From contig JACQOY010000255.1 in the NCBI GenBank assembly GCA_016207765.1, positions 1 to 5,356 of the forward strand: a stretch of DNA of 5,356 bases. The letters are read 5' to 3'. This DNA is from Deltaproteobacteria bacterium (lineage in GTDB: Bacteria; UBA10199; SBBF01). Position 1 is the first letter of the stretch; each line of letters begins with the position of its first letter. The notes under the pieces were generated by a model that had not been told where the DNA came from, did not search any database, and was given only the letters and a program-made list of their open reading frames with translations. Both the position numbers and the translations under genes were made by a program. This document shows positions 1 to 5,336 of this stretch, piece by piece.

Positions 1-582
1 ACATTGAACACCATCCGACAGGATGACCGGATCGCCTCCTTACTCGCCTCGGCTGAAACAAGCTATACGGAGCTTCCTTTCATCATGGATTGCGGGGAAT
101 TCTTTCTTTGCGGCACCCTCGATCGGCTCTTTCTCTTGCGTGATGAATGGATCGTCCTCGATTATAAAACCGACCGCTTCGAATCGCCTGAAGAATTGAA
201 CCGGCGCGTTTCGGCCTACGAGGGACAGATGGCCTGTTACGCCCTGGCCGCAAGCGAAATTCTCAACGTCGACAAATTAAAGAGCGCGCTTCTTTTTACG
301 GAGGGACCCGCCTTGAATGAAAAGGAATGGGGCAAAACCGATCTGGAATCGGCGAGAAAAGAATTACAGACCATCCATCAAACCATTTCAGGATCAAAAA
401 CAGACCAGGGACCAGGGACTAGTGACCATAGACCAAAAGCTTCAGGTCACGGGTCACTGGTCACGAGTCACTTGTCCTTTAATTATCCCGAAGACACCCT
501 TGTCTGCCGCCATTGCGGGTATTTCGAGGGGAATTATTGCGGTGTCAGAGGGAAGCCAAGGTTTTCTCCAACAGCAGAATAA
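1..582 (+). CDS. C-terminal part of an AddA/RecB-type PD-(D/E)XK nuclease (5' end outside window)
   Basis: The frame is open to the window edge, so the TTG at position 4 is very unlikely to be the true start; this is the tail of a longer protein. Numbering from codon 4-6, the visible part has the RecB-family nuclease core: GTLDRL with D40, then VLDYKTD with D53 and K55 (metal-binding acids and catalytic lysine), then a Q75...Y79 motif (YEGQMACYA). A C-terminal C168-x2-C171-x7-C179 cluster resembles the iron-sulphur cysteines of AddB/Cas4-type nucleases; a fourth ligand is not certain. Known for the family: such domains sit at the C-terminus of UvrD-like helicases (AddA, RecB) and degrade DNA ends during recombinational repair. 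The helicase part is not visible, so a helicase fusion is inferred. Residues about 130-160 are a low-complexity insertion encoded by a palindromic repeat. The 3' end overlaps the convergent response-regulator gene by 38 bp. Confidence 0.75.
   Translation, partial: TLNTIRQDDRIASLLASAETSYTELPFIMDCGEFFLCGTLDRLFLLRDEWIVLDYKTDRFESPEELNRRVSAYEGQMACYALAASEILNVDKLKSALLFTEGPALNEKEWGKTDLESARKELQTIHQTISGSKTDQGPGTSDHRPKASGHGSLVTSHLSFNYPEDTLVCRHCGYFEGNYCGVRGKPRFSPTAE
396..476 (-). terminator. possible intrinsic terminator of the minus-strand operon
   Basis: Read on the minus strand, the 25-bp imperfect hairpin (476 to 403) is followed after two bases by five T residues (400-396). It lies 69-150 bp beyond the response-regulator stop codon, inside the convergent nuclease gene. 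The stem has six mismatches and the T run is short, so this is a weak-to-moderate candidate. No better hairpin with a T run was seen between the stop codon and this element. Confidence 0.3.
403..476. repeat. REP-like imperfect palindrome inserted in frame in the nuclease gene
   Basis: The arms 403-427 and 452-476 are 25 bp each and match as an inverted repeat at 19 of 25 positions, around a 24-bp loop. The arms are built from reiterated units of the GACCAGGGACC / GGTCACGGGTCAC type. In the nuclease reading frame the element is free of stop codons and encodes a Gly/Ser/Asp/His-rich stretch that does not look like nuclease sequence. The composition and small internal reiterations resemble the dispersed intergenic palindromes seen in many bacterial genomes. 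Its presence in other copies in this genome cannot be checked from the window. Confidence 0.7.
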
Positions 583-1240
583 AATCCCTCACCTCTTTTT
601 TGACGCGCAGGACCCCAGTCCCCGTCTTTCCCAGCACCGCAACCAACGCCTCTGCCGCGACGCCGACCCGCTCGATCGACAGTGAAGTAGCCAGGGCCCC
701 GATCTTTTCTGCCAGCTTGATAAAGACGGCGAGCTCCTTGTCTCCAAACGCCCCCTTGTAGTACAAATCGCCCAACTGTTTTTTCAATTCGTCGAGTTCC
801 CTGATTTTGCGCCGGGCCAACGGATGTGAAAAAATCGGCGTCTTGTTTTTTTCGTCCTCCGGCCGGCAAGCCTCCACTATTTTTTCCCACTCCCGCTCCA
901 GAGAGCTTTTCTGGACAAACGGCGGGGGATTCAGGCCCTTCAACCCGAAAAAAACCGCAAAACGGCCGTAACTCAAGGCCGAACAGAAATAAAATTTCCC
1001 CGCGATCGGATCCTTTTGGTCCAGGAATTCAAGGTAGAGGTCGGTTCCGTTTTGGTCGGGAAATTCAACATCCATGAAAATAACGTCGGGGAGCGGGAGT
1101 TTTTCTTTTTTCACCTTTTTTGATTTTTTCAGAAAAGAATCAACATCGGTAAACACCTCAACCTTGGCCTGCAAGGCTTTAAGCCTGTTTTTGAACCCGT
1201 AGGCGAAACTGACATCGTCATCAACGATCCAGACAAGCAT
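545..1240 (-). CDS. response regulator: receiver domain plus helical C-terminal domain without recognisable DNA-binding motif
   Basis: The protein has 231 residues. Residues 1-113 form a CheY-like receiver: acidic patch D7-D8-D9 after the first strand, phospho-acceptor D57 in VIFMDVEFPDQNG, the switch Ser S87 and conserved lysine K111 in FVQKS. A lysine-rich stretch (residues 38-47) lies in the surface segment before the D57 strand. Residues about 139-231 are predicted helical (for example RRKIRELDELKKQLGDLYYK); I see no winged-helix, LuxR, Fis-type or GGDEF signature. The helices vaguely recall an Hpt four-helix bundle, but no phosphorylatable His stands in the expected place. The start codon is 28 nt after the fetB stop, with a weak GAGG 12 nt upstream. 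It is the last gene of the unit, and its natural partner is the kinase at 4529-2784, from which it is separated by fetA and fetB. It may act through protein contacts or contain a divergent output domain. Confidence 0.85.
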   Translation of the reverse strand: MLVWIVDDDVSFAYGFKNRLKALQAKVEVFTDVDSFLKKSKKVKKEKLPLPDVIFMDVEFPDQNGTDLYLEFLDQKDPIAGKFYFCSALSYGRFAVFFGLKGLNPPPFVQKSSLEREWEKIVEACRPEDEKNKTPIFSHPLARRKIRELDELKKQLGDLYYKGAFGDKELAVFIKLAEKIGALATSLSIERVGVAAEALVAVLGKTGTGVLRVKKEVRDFILLLEKTLASL

Positions 1241-1241
1241 A

Positions 1242-1268
1242 TTAAATCCGATCCTCGCTCACCAACAT
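1242..1268 (-). CDS. possible 8-codon mini-ORF between fetB and the response regulator
   Basis: An ATG lies immediately after the fetB stop codon and opens an 8-codon frame (MLVSEDRI) that ends in TAA two bases before the response-regulator ATG. A good AAAGGA ribosome-binding site (1276-1281, inside the fetB 3' end) sits 7 nt upstream of this ATG. The regulator's own site is weaker and farther away (12 nt). The mini-ORF could pass ribosomes to the regulator start by termination-reinitiation. Such short frames also arise by chance, so confidence that it is translated is low. Confidence 0.2.
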   Translation of the reverse strand: MLVSEDRI

Positions 1269-2027
1269 TTAACATTCCTTTAATTGGGCATTCCGGTTGA
1301 ACAAAAAACGGTGCGCAAGAAACGCGAGAATCATCGACGAGAGACCGAACTCAAACACGATCATAAAAATGACCACCATCTGGTATTTGACCGCGATAAT
1401 GGGGCTGATGCCCCCGACAATCAACCCCGCCATCATGCCCGGCAGATAGATGAGCCCCAGGGTTTTCATCGAATCGATGGTCGGAATGGAATCGGCGATC
1501 AGCGCCTGGCGAACCAACCCCCGTATCGCCTCACGCGGGCGGGCTCCAAGGGCCAGGTTGGATTCAATCTGAAGGCCGTTTCGGCGGACATCGGAGAGAA
1601 GCCTCTCCAGAAAGAGCGAGCTGTTGTTCATCGCCTGTCCCACCAGCATTCCGCCGATGGGAATGACGAATTTGCCGCTCCATTCGATGGCGCCGAAGGT
1701 TAAAAGCAGTCCCAGCGTGACCGAAACGGAAACAAAGATCGCCGTCGCGATCAGTTTCCAGATCCCTGCCACCCTTTTTGAACGTCCGGCCGACACCGCC
1801 GTCGCGATACCGGCCATGAGGGAAACGACACCCGCCAGAATCCACCCGTTTTCAATGACAAAGACATAGGCGATGACATAGCCCACCGCCAAAAGCTGGA
1901 TCGCTCCCCGGAGCGAGCTGAAAAAAGTATCTTTGGCGAGCCCAAGCCTCTGCCAGGCGGAAAAGAGGATGAAGGCAAGAATGAGAAGAAAGGTCAATCC
2001 GAGACTTAGATACGATATGTCACGCAT
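1269..2027 (-). CDS. fetB: FetB-like ABC exporter permease (UPF0014/YbbM family)
   Basis: The inner-membrane protein has 252 residues, close to the about 260 of E. coli FetB. It has about seven hydrophobic segments (near residues 6-25, 43-58, 62-78, 92-113, 119-137, 190-210, 215-240). Family signatures: R40-x3-Q44-L45, GGMLVGQAMNN (125-135), E155 with LALGA (158-162), LPGMMAG (195-201), GGISP (205-209) and Y215-Q216. In E. coli FetAB is reported as a putative iron exporter that protects against oxidative stress; plant relatives (STAR2/ALS3) affect aluminium tolerance. The substrate here is not known. The start was set at 2027, not the upstream in-frame ATG at 2078: a strong GGAGGAG site lies 10 nt before 2027, the protein then begins with the first membrane segment, and the extra 17 codons would be read from a palindromic repeat. 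FetA is the adjacent ATPase. Confidence 0.92.
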   Translation of the reverse strand: MRDISYLSLGLTFLLILAFILFSAWQRLGLAKDTFFSSLRGAIQLLAVGYVIAYVFVIENGWILAGVVSLMAGIATAVSAGRSKRVAGIWKLIATAIFVSVSVTLGLLLTFGAIEWSGKFVIPIGGMLVGQAMNNSSLFLERLLSDVRRNGLQIESNLALGARPREAIRGLVRQALIADSIPTIDSMKTLGLIYLPGMMAGLIVGGISPIIAVKYQMVVIFMIVFEFGLSSMILAFLAHRFLFNRNAQLKEC

Positions 2028-2037
2028 ACGGTGAAAA

Positions 2038-2047
2038 CTCCTCCCCT
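2038..2047 (-). promoter_or_regulatory. fetB ribosome-binding site inside the repeat hairpin
   Basis: On the minus strand these bases read AGGGGAGGAG, a strong Shine-Dalgarno sequence 10 nt before the fetB ATG at 2027. Most of it forms one side of the perfect 9-bp hairpin 2040-2048 / 2052-2060, so the site would be partly hidden when that hairpin folds. This site decides the start codon and makes fetB translation potentially sensitive to RNA structure. Confidence 0.65.
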
Positions 2048-2124
2048 TTGTAAGGGGAGGTCGGGTGGGGTAGAGCAACTGGCAGGCTCTACCTCCCCCA
2101 ACCCCTCCTTACAAAGGAGGGGAG
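2038..2124. repeat. 87-bp nested palindromic repeat filling the fetA-fetB gap
   Basis: Outer arms 2038-2076 and 2086-2124 (39 bp each) match as an inverted repeat at 32 of 39 positions around a 9-bp loop; all mismatches but one are transitions. Each arm also holds its own perfect 9-bp hairpin with a 3-nt loop: 2040-2048/2052-2060 and 2102-2110/2114-2122. The element starts 3 bp after the fetA stop codon and ends 10 bp before the fetB start, so it makes up nearly the whole intergenic space. The pattern (CTCCCCTTTGTAAGGGGAGG and its mirror) resembles dispersed non-autonomous REP/MITE-like repeats. It contains no gene. Confidence 0.85.
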
Positions 2125-2127
2125 AAA

Positions 2128-2787
2128 TTACACAAACCTCCCCTTTTCTATCCTTATCCGATTTTTTCCCAACCGATCGGCCTGATCGGCATGATGGGTC
2201 ACCCACACCGCCTTGAGGCCGTCTTCTTTCACCAGGCGTTTGATCGTCTCCTCGATTTTGAGGGCCGTTTCAGCGTCCAGACTTGATGTCGGTTCGTCCA
2301 ACAAAAGGACCTCCGGTTTATTGGCCAACACACGGGCCAAAGACACCCTCTGCTGTTGACCCACAGAAAGGTGGGCGGCATCGCGATTGATCAGACCGGG
2401 ATCAAGATCAACATGGCGCATCAACTCCGCCAGGACGGAATCGGCGGGATTTTCCCCCTTGAGATGCGGGCCGAACAAAAGATTATCACGCACCGTTTTT
2501 TCGGGAAGGGCCGGAAGTTGAAAGAGCATTCCCACCCTTTGACGCAACTGGGTCACGGGAATTTCACGGATTGGCTTGCCGTGAAAGAAAATTTCCCCCT
2601 CCTGCGGATCTTCCAGCCGGTTCAAAAAACGGAGGAGTGTGCTCTTGCCGGCGCCGGAAGGGCCCATGACGACAAAAATGCCGTCGCCGTTGATGCAGAG
2701 CGAGGCGGAATGAAAAACGGCCGTCTCCCCCGATGCGGGGCTCTTTTTCCGGCAAGAAACATTTTTTAATTCAAACAATGGAATCAT
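2128..2787 (-). CDS. fetA: FetA-like ABC transporter ATP-binding protein
   Basis: The 219-residue protein is a complete single ABC ATPase domain: Walker A GPSGAGKST (42-50), Q-loop Q90 in MLFQLPAL, signature LSVGQQQR (140-147), Walker B VLLLDE (160-165) with catalytic E165, D-loop SLD (169-171) and H-loop H198. The length matches E. coli FetA (YbbL), and the neighbouring UPF0014 permease makes the assignment firm; ATP hydrolysis here would drive export through FetB. Its ATG overlaps the histidine-kinase stop codon as ATGA (2784-2787), and no good ribosome-binding site precedes it, so translation probably depends on the kinase gene. Unlike the upstream junctions, its 3' side is separated from fetB by a palindromic repeat. 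Family ATPases otherwise act in amino-acid or phosphate import, but the paired permease argues against that. Confidence 0.93.
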   Translation of the reverse strand: MIPLFELKNVSCRKKSPASGETAVFHSASLCINGDGIFVVMGPSGAGKSTLLRFLNRLEDPQEGEIFFHGKPIREIPVTQLRQRVGMLFQLPALPEKTVRDNLLFGPHLKGENPADSVLAELMRHVDLDPGLINRDAAHLSVGQQQRVSLARVLANKPEVLLLDEPTSSLDAETALKIEETIKRLVKEDGLKAVWVTHHADQADRLGKNRIRIEKGRFV

Positions 2788-4529
2788 GATGGAATCGGCA
2801 GCCGAATATCAAAACAGGTCCCTTCCCCGACAACGCTGGCGACGGCGATTTTTCCCCCGTGTTGTTCCACTATTTTCTGCGAGAGGGCCAATCCCAAACC
2901 AAGCCCCTTGCGCTTTGTCGTCGCAAAATCCTGAAACAGGCTTTTAAGCCTCTCCGGCGGGATTCCCATTCCGTTGTCGGCCACGGAAATTTGAACCCAA
3001 TTTTTGCCGTTTTCCGACCGGATGCCGGCGGACAGACCTATTTTACCCCCTTTTATCATCGCCTGAATTCCGTTGGAAACAAGATTCGAGAGGACGCGCG
3101 ACAGGGAAAACCGGTCCCCTTTTATTTCAAGCGCCGGCGGATCGACCCTTTTTTGGAGCTCCACATTGTTTTTTTCTGCCTCCATCCGGAAACGCTCCAA
3201 CACCTCGTCAAAAATGCGCTCAACCGACAAAGGGACCGGCTGGAATGGAAGCTCCCCGGTCAGATCCTTCAGGTTGGCGAAAAAGAGATCGACATTGCCG
3301 AACTCGCGTTCGACCACCTGCGTGAAGTTTTCCCTGAATTTTGGGTCTTCGTACTTCGTGGACAAAAGTTTCGTCCAGTTGCGGATATTCGCGATCGGGT
3401 GTTTGAGGTCGTGTACCAGTCCTCCCGCAATCCGGCCGATCAGCGAAAGCCTCTCCTGCCGCTTGATTTTGTCGGCTTGTTCCGTCAATTGTCCGGTCAT
3501 GGTGTTCAGGGCATCCCCCAGAATTTTGAACTCGTCTTTCGCCCTGATGACCACCTTGTGGGTCCAGTCCCCTTCCCCGATTTTTTGGATACCGATCGTC
3601 AGGACCCTGATATGCCGCAAAATCTCCCATCGCACTCCAAGATAGCCGACGGCCACCATCAAGACAAAAATAAGGACGGCAAACAGAATCAACTGCCGGG
3701 TCAATTGATGGGCCAGGGCAAAGGCCTCGCGCGTCGGCTGTTCGATGAAAATATTTCCCTTGAGGTCCCCTTTCAGCGGCGCCGAAACCAGCAGATTGCG
3801 TTCTTTCTTTTTCTTGTCATAGAAAAGAGAGGTTTCTCTGTCGGAGGGGATTTTTTCCCTGATCGATTCATACTGCGGGAAAGGGGCCAGTTCGAAGAGG
3901 AGGCCCAGATTGGACGAAGCCACCACATTTCCGTCGGGATTGATGAGGGTAACGATCCCTTCTTCCCCGATCCTGATCTGATTCACCAGGTGCCAGACAT
4001 AGATCAGGTTGATTTCAGAAACCAGGATGCCGGTTGTTTCCCCCATCTTCGTCACAGGCCAGGCCACCCGGATGGCGGGACGGACGGGGGGTGGATCGGT
4101 TGCGATGTAAATGGACGACCGGTAAACACCCCCTTTTTGAACAACGGGAAGAATCCGATCGAAGGGGATTTCCTCGGTCTTTGGCTCCAGGTTGCTGGTG
4201 GCCACAAATTTCCCTTCGGCATCGAACAGATGGATGTTCTGGAAATATTTGTAATCGAGGTAGCTGTTTTTTAAGAGGCGGTCTTTCTCTTCCGTTTCGA
4301 GGCTGATCTCGCCGAACTGCGCGGAGAGGGCTTTCAGCACCCTGTTTGCGTTTTCGAAATAGTTTTCCGCATTGGTGGCGGCGATTTTGGCGACTTCCAT
4401 ATTCCCCTGGATAACCGATTCCTGCGTGGCGGAGCGCAACTTGACGATGGAGACGACATAGGAGAGTCCAACCGGAACAAGCGCGGTGAGGAGGAAAAGG
4501 ATAATGAGTTTGGTGAAGATGCTCCTCAT
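2784..4529 (-). CDS. membrane sensor histidine kinase (dCache-like sensor, HAMP, HisKA, HATPase_c)
   Basis: The protein has 581 residues. Membrane segment 1 is at about 7-29 and segment 2 at about 278-300; they enclose a 250-residue periplasmic region that reads as a double-Cache sensor (YFQNIHLFDAEGKFVATS near 95-112; GEEGIVTLINPDGNVVASS near 188-206). A HAMP linker follows (about 300-355), then the H-box LVHDLKHPIANI with phospho-acceptor H373, and a complete ATPase domain: N-box N482/N486, G1 box ADNGMGIP (517-524), F-box LFQDFATTK (531-539), G2 box GLGLGLALS (542-550). All catalytic motifs are intact, so it should autophosphorylate. dCache domains usually bind small molecules; the ligand is unknown. 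The H-box has His where HDLKNP-type kinases have Asn. Both ends overlap neighbours by ATGA: the start with the HEPN gene and the stop with fetA. The likely partner regulator is the last gene of the unit. Confidence 0.93.
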   Translation of the reverse strand: MRSIFTKLIILFLLTALVPVGLSYVVSIVKLRSATQESVIQGNMEVAKIAATNAENYFENANRVLKALSAQFGEISLETEEKDRLLKNSYLDYKYFQNIHLFDAEGKFVATSNLEPKTEEIPFDRILPVVQKGGVYRSSIYIATDPPPVRPAIRVAWPVTKMGETTGILVSEINLIYVWHLVNQIRIGEEGIVTLINPDGNVVASSNLGLLFELAPFPQYESIREKIPSDRETSLFYDKKKKERNLLVSAPLKGDLKGNIFIEQPTREAFALAHQLTRQLILFAVLIFVLMVAVGYLGVRWEILRHIRVLTIGIQKIGEGDWTHKVVIRAKDEFKILGDALNTMTGQLTEQADKIKRQERLSLIGRIAGGLVHDLKHPIANIRNWTKLLSTKYEDPKFRENFTQVVEREFGNVDLFFANLKDLTGELPFQPVPLSVERIFDEVLERFRMEAEKNNVELQKRVDPPALEIKGDRFSLSRVLSNLVSNGIQAMIKGGKIGLSAGIRSENGKNWVQISVADNGMGIPPERLKSLFQDFATTKRKGLGLGLALSQKIVEQHGGKIAVASVVGEGTCFDIRLPIPS

Positions 4530-4918
4530 GCTTCTTCGGGGAAGAGACAGGCAATGAATTGGTCCGCTTCTTTGACATCTTTTTCGATATCGTCGCGGGT
4601 CAATTCAAGGGTTCCCAAGGGGGGATAACGCTCCGCAAAATAATAGCCGGACACACGTTCACACAAGTCACGAAATTTTTCCAAGCTATTGTCGTATTTT
4701 GACGCATTATCCAAAAGCGCATCAAGTTCATGAATTTTCCTCAATTCCCATTTATTTTTCAGAAGAAAAGCCTTGAGATGCTTCTCAATGGATTGTTGCA
4801 GAAAAAAACCGGCCGCTTCAGCGTCGCTTTCTTCGAGCATAGTTTCGACGCGACGCCGGTCTTTTTTGGCGATAACCAGCCAATCACGAAAATTTGGGGA
4901 ATCAAGTAAATCAGTCAT
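4526..4918 (-). CDS. HEPN-domain protein (MNT partner)
   Basis: The 130-residue protein matches the HEPN family seen next to minimal nucleotidyltransferases: RDWLVIAKKDRRRVETML (11-28), FFLQQSIEKHLKAFLL (38-53), a KIHELDALL motif (61-69) and a C-terminal YYFAERYPPLG (92-102) typical of the 'RYP' HEPN subgroup. In paired systems the HEPN protein is often an RNase toxin with an RX4-6H motif, but the only histidines here (H47, H63) are not preceded by an Arg at that spacing (R60 is only three residues before H63). It may therefore be a nucleotide- or protein-binding HEPN and not an RNase. Its ATG overlaps the MNT stop and its stop overlaps the kinase start, both as ATGA, and no ribosome-binding site is evident, so it is probably translated by coupling. 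Confidence 0.85.
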   Translation of the reverse strand: MTDLLDSPNFRDWLVIAKKDRRRVETMLEESDAEAAGFFLQQSIEKHLKAFLLKNKWELRKIHELDALLDNASKYDNSLEKFRDLCERVSGYYFAERYPPLGTLELTRDDIEKDVKEADQFIACLFPEEA

Positions 4919-5235
4919 AATCGAAGACCATGCGCCATCACACCTTTTACAAAAGAATCACCGGCCCTTGTTCTTTCCCTCAACTCTTCCGGCGTGAGAA
5001 CAATTGGAGCCACAGGCAACCCCTGCCTGACTTCCCTGAGAAGCCTTTTTACCGTAGCCATCCGCTGAAAAAATTTCTCTTTCGTCGGAGCAATCACGAA
5101 AAGATCCACGTCACTGTCTTCCTTGGCTGACTGCGTTGCGCGGGAGCCGAACAGAATCACCTGCTGGGCATGGTAAGCCGCCTTCAGCCGCGCTCCCATT
5201 TGTTTGAGGCAATTGTTCAAATCGGTTGGTTTCAT
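4915..5235 (-). CDS. minimal nucleotidyltransferase (MNT) domain protein
   Basis: The 106-residue protein has the polymerase-beta-type core: VILFGSRATQSAKEDSDVDLFVI, with the exact GSX10DXD motif (G30, S31, D42, D44). MNT proteins are known as antitoxins of HEPN toxins; in the MntA/HepT type they add AMP to the toxin. The third acidic residue usually found in the later strand (a pattern like 'vDvvvlTpeE') is replaced by Ala76-Pro77 in PVAPIVLTPEEL, which may weaken metal-dependent catalysis. It is the first gene of the minus-strand unit. The start at 5235 has only a poor ribosome-binding site (AGG very close to the ATG); internal M13 has none either, and the chosen start gives the usual family length. 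The stop overlaps the HEPN start as ATGA. Confidence 0.87.
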   Translation of the reverse strand: MKPTDLNNCLKQMGARLKAAYHAQQVILFGSRATQSAKEDSDVDLFVIAPTKEKFFQRMATVKRLLREVRQGLPVAPIVLTPEELRERTRAGDSFVKGVMAHGLRL

Positions 5236-5270
5236 AGCCTAAGTCTATAATATTACGGTTTCTTCGTCTA

Positions 5271-5300
5271 TTTATACTTCCGCTCCCCCTCCGGCATCAA
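5271..5300 (-). promoter_or_regulatory. candidate sigma70-type promoter of the MNT-HEPN-kinase-fetAB operon
   Basis: On the minus strand TTGATG (5300-5295, four of six consensus bases) is separated by 18 bp from TATAAA (5276-5271, five of six). Transcription would start near 5264, leaving a short leader of about 30 nt. The -35 hexamer lies inside an inverted repeat, so a repressor or activator could act there. A second A/T-rich box, TATTAT (5252-5247), lacks a matching -35. Confidence 0.4.
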
Positions 5301-5336
5301 GCGATAAGACGGCTACTATCCTATGCCGGCTTGATG
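5291..5336. repeat. two overlapping, mutually exclusive inverted repeats at the promoter
   Basis: CCGGCAT (5291-5297) pairs with ATGCCGG (5323-5329), with an inner GATA/TATC pair (5303-5306/5317-5320). CATCAAGC (5295-5302) pairs with GCTTGATG (5329-5336). The two pairings share bases at both ends and cannot form together. The second covers the candidate -35 box. Neither is followed by a T run on either strand, so a terminator is unlikely. Confidence 0.55.

Noticed and set aside
139..231. Hpt phosphotransfer domain in the response regulator, amino-acid residues 139-231 of that protein (the numbers here are residue numbers; the DNA is about 548-826).
   Set aside because: The helical pattern is suggestive, but no histidine is found in the expected helix, so I describe it only as a helical C-terminal domain.
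403..476. CRISPR-like array from the reiterated GACC/GGTC units.
   Set aside because: There are no regular spacers; the units are short, adjacent and arranged as one inverted repeat.
2006..2216. Short open frames on both strands through the fetA-fetB gap.
   Set aside because: They are read from the palindromic repeat and the ends of fetA and fetB; near mirror-image peptides on the two strands are what a palindrome gives.
2859..4274. Long open frame (471 codons) on the plus strand opposite the histidine kinase.
   Set aside because: It is antisense to an intact kinase gene with all catalytic motifs, shows no recognisable domain, and its composition (many His, Arg, Gln, Pro) is typical of a complementary-strand shadow.
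5247..5252. TATTAT as the main -10 box of the operon.
   Set aside because: No acceptable -35 hexamer is found 16-18 bp upstream; the TTGATG-N18-TATAAA pair is better.
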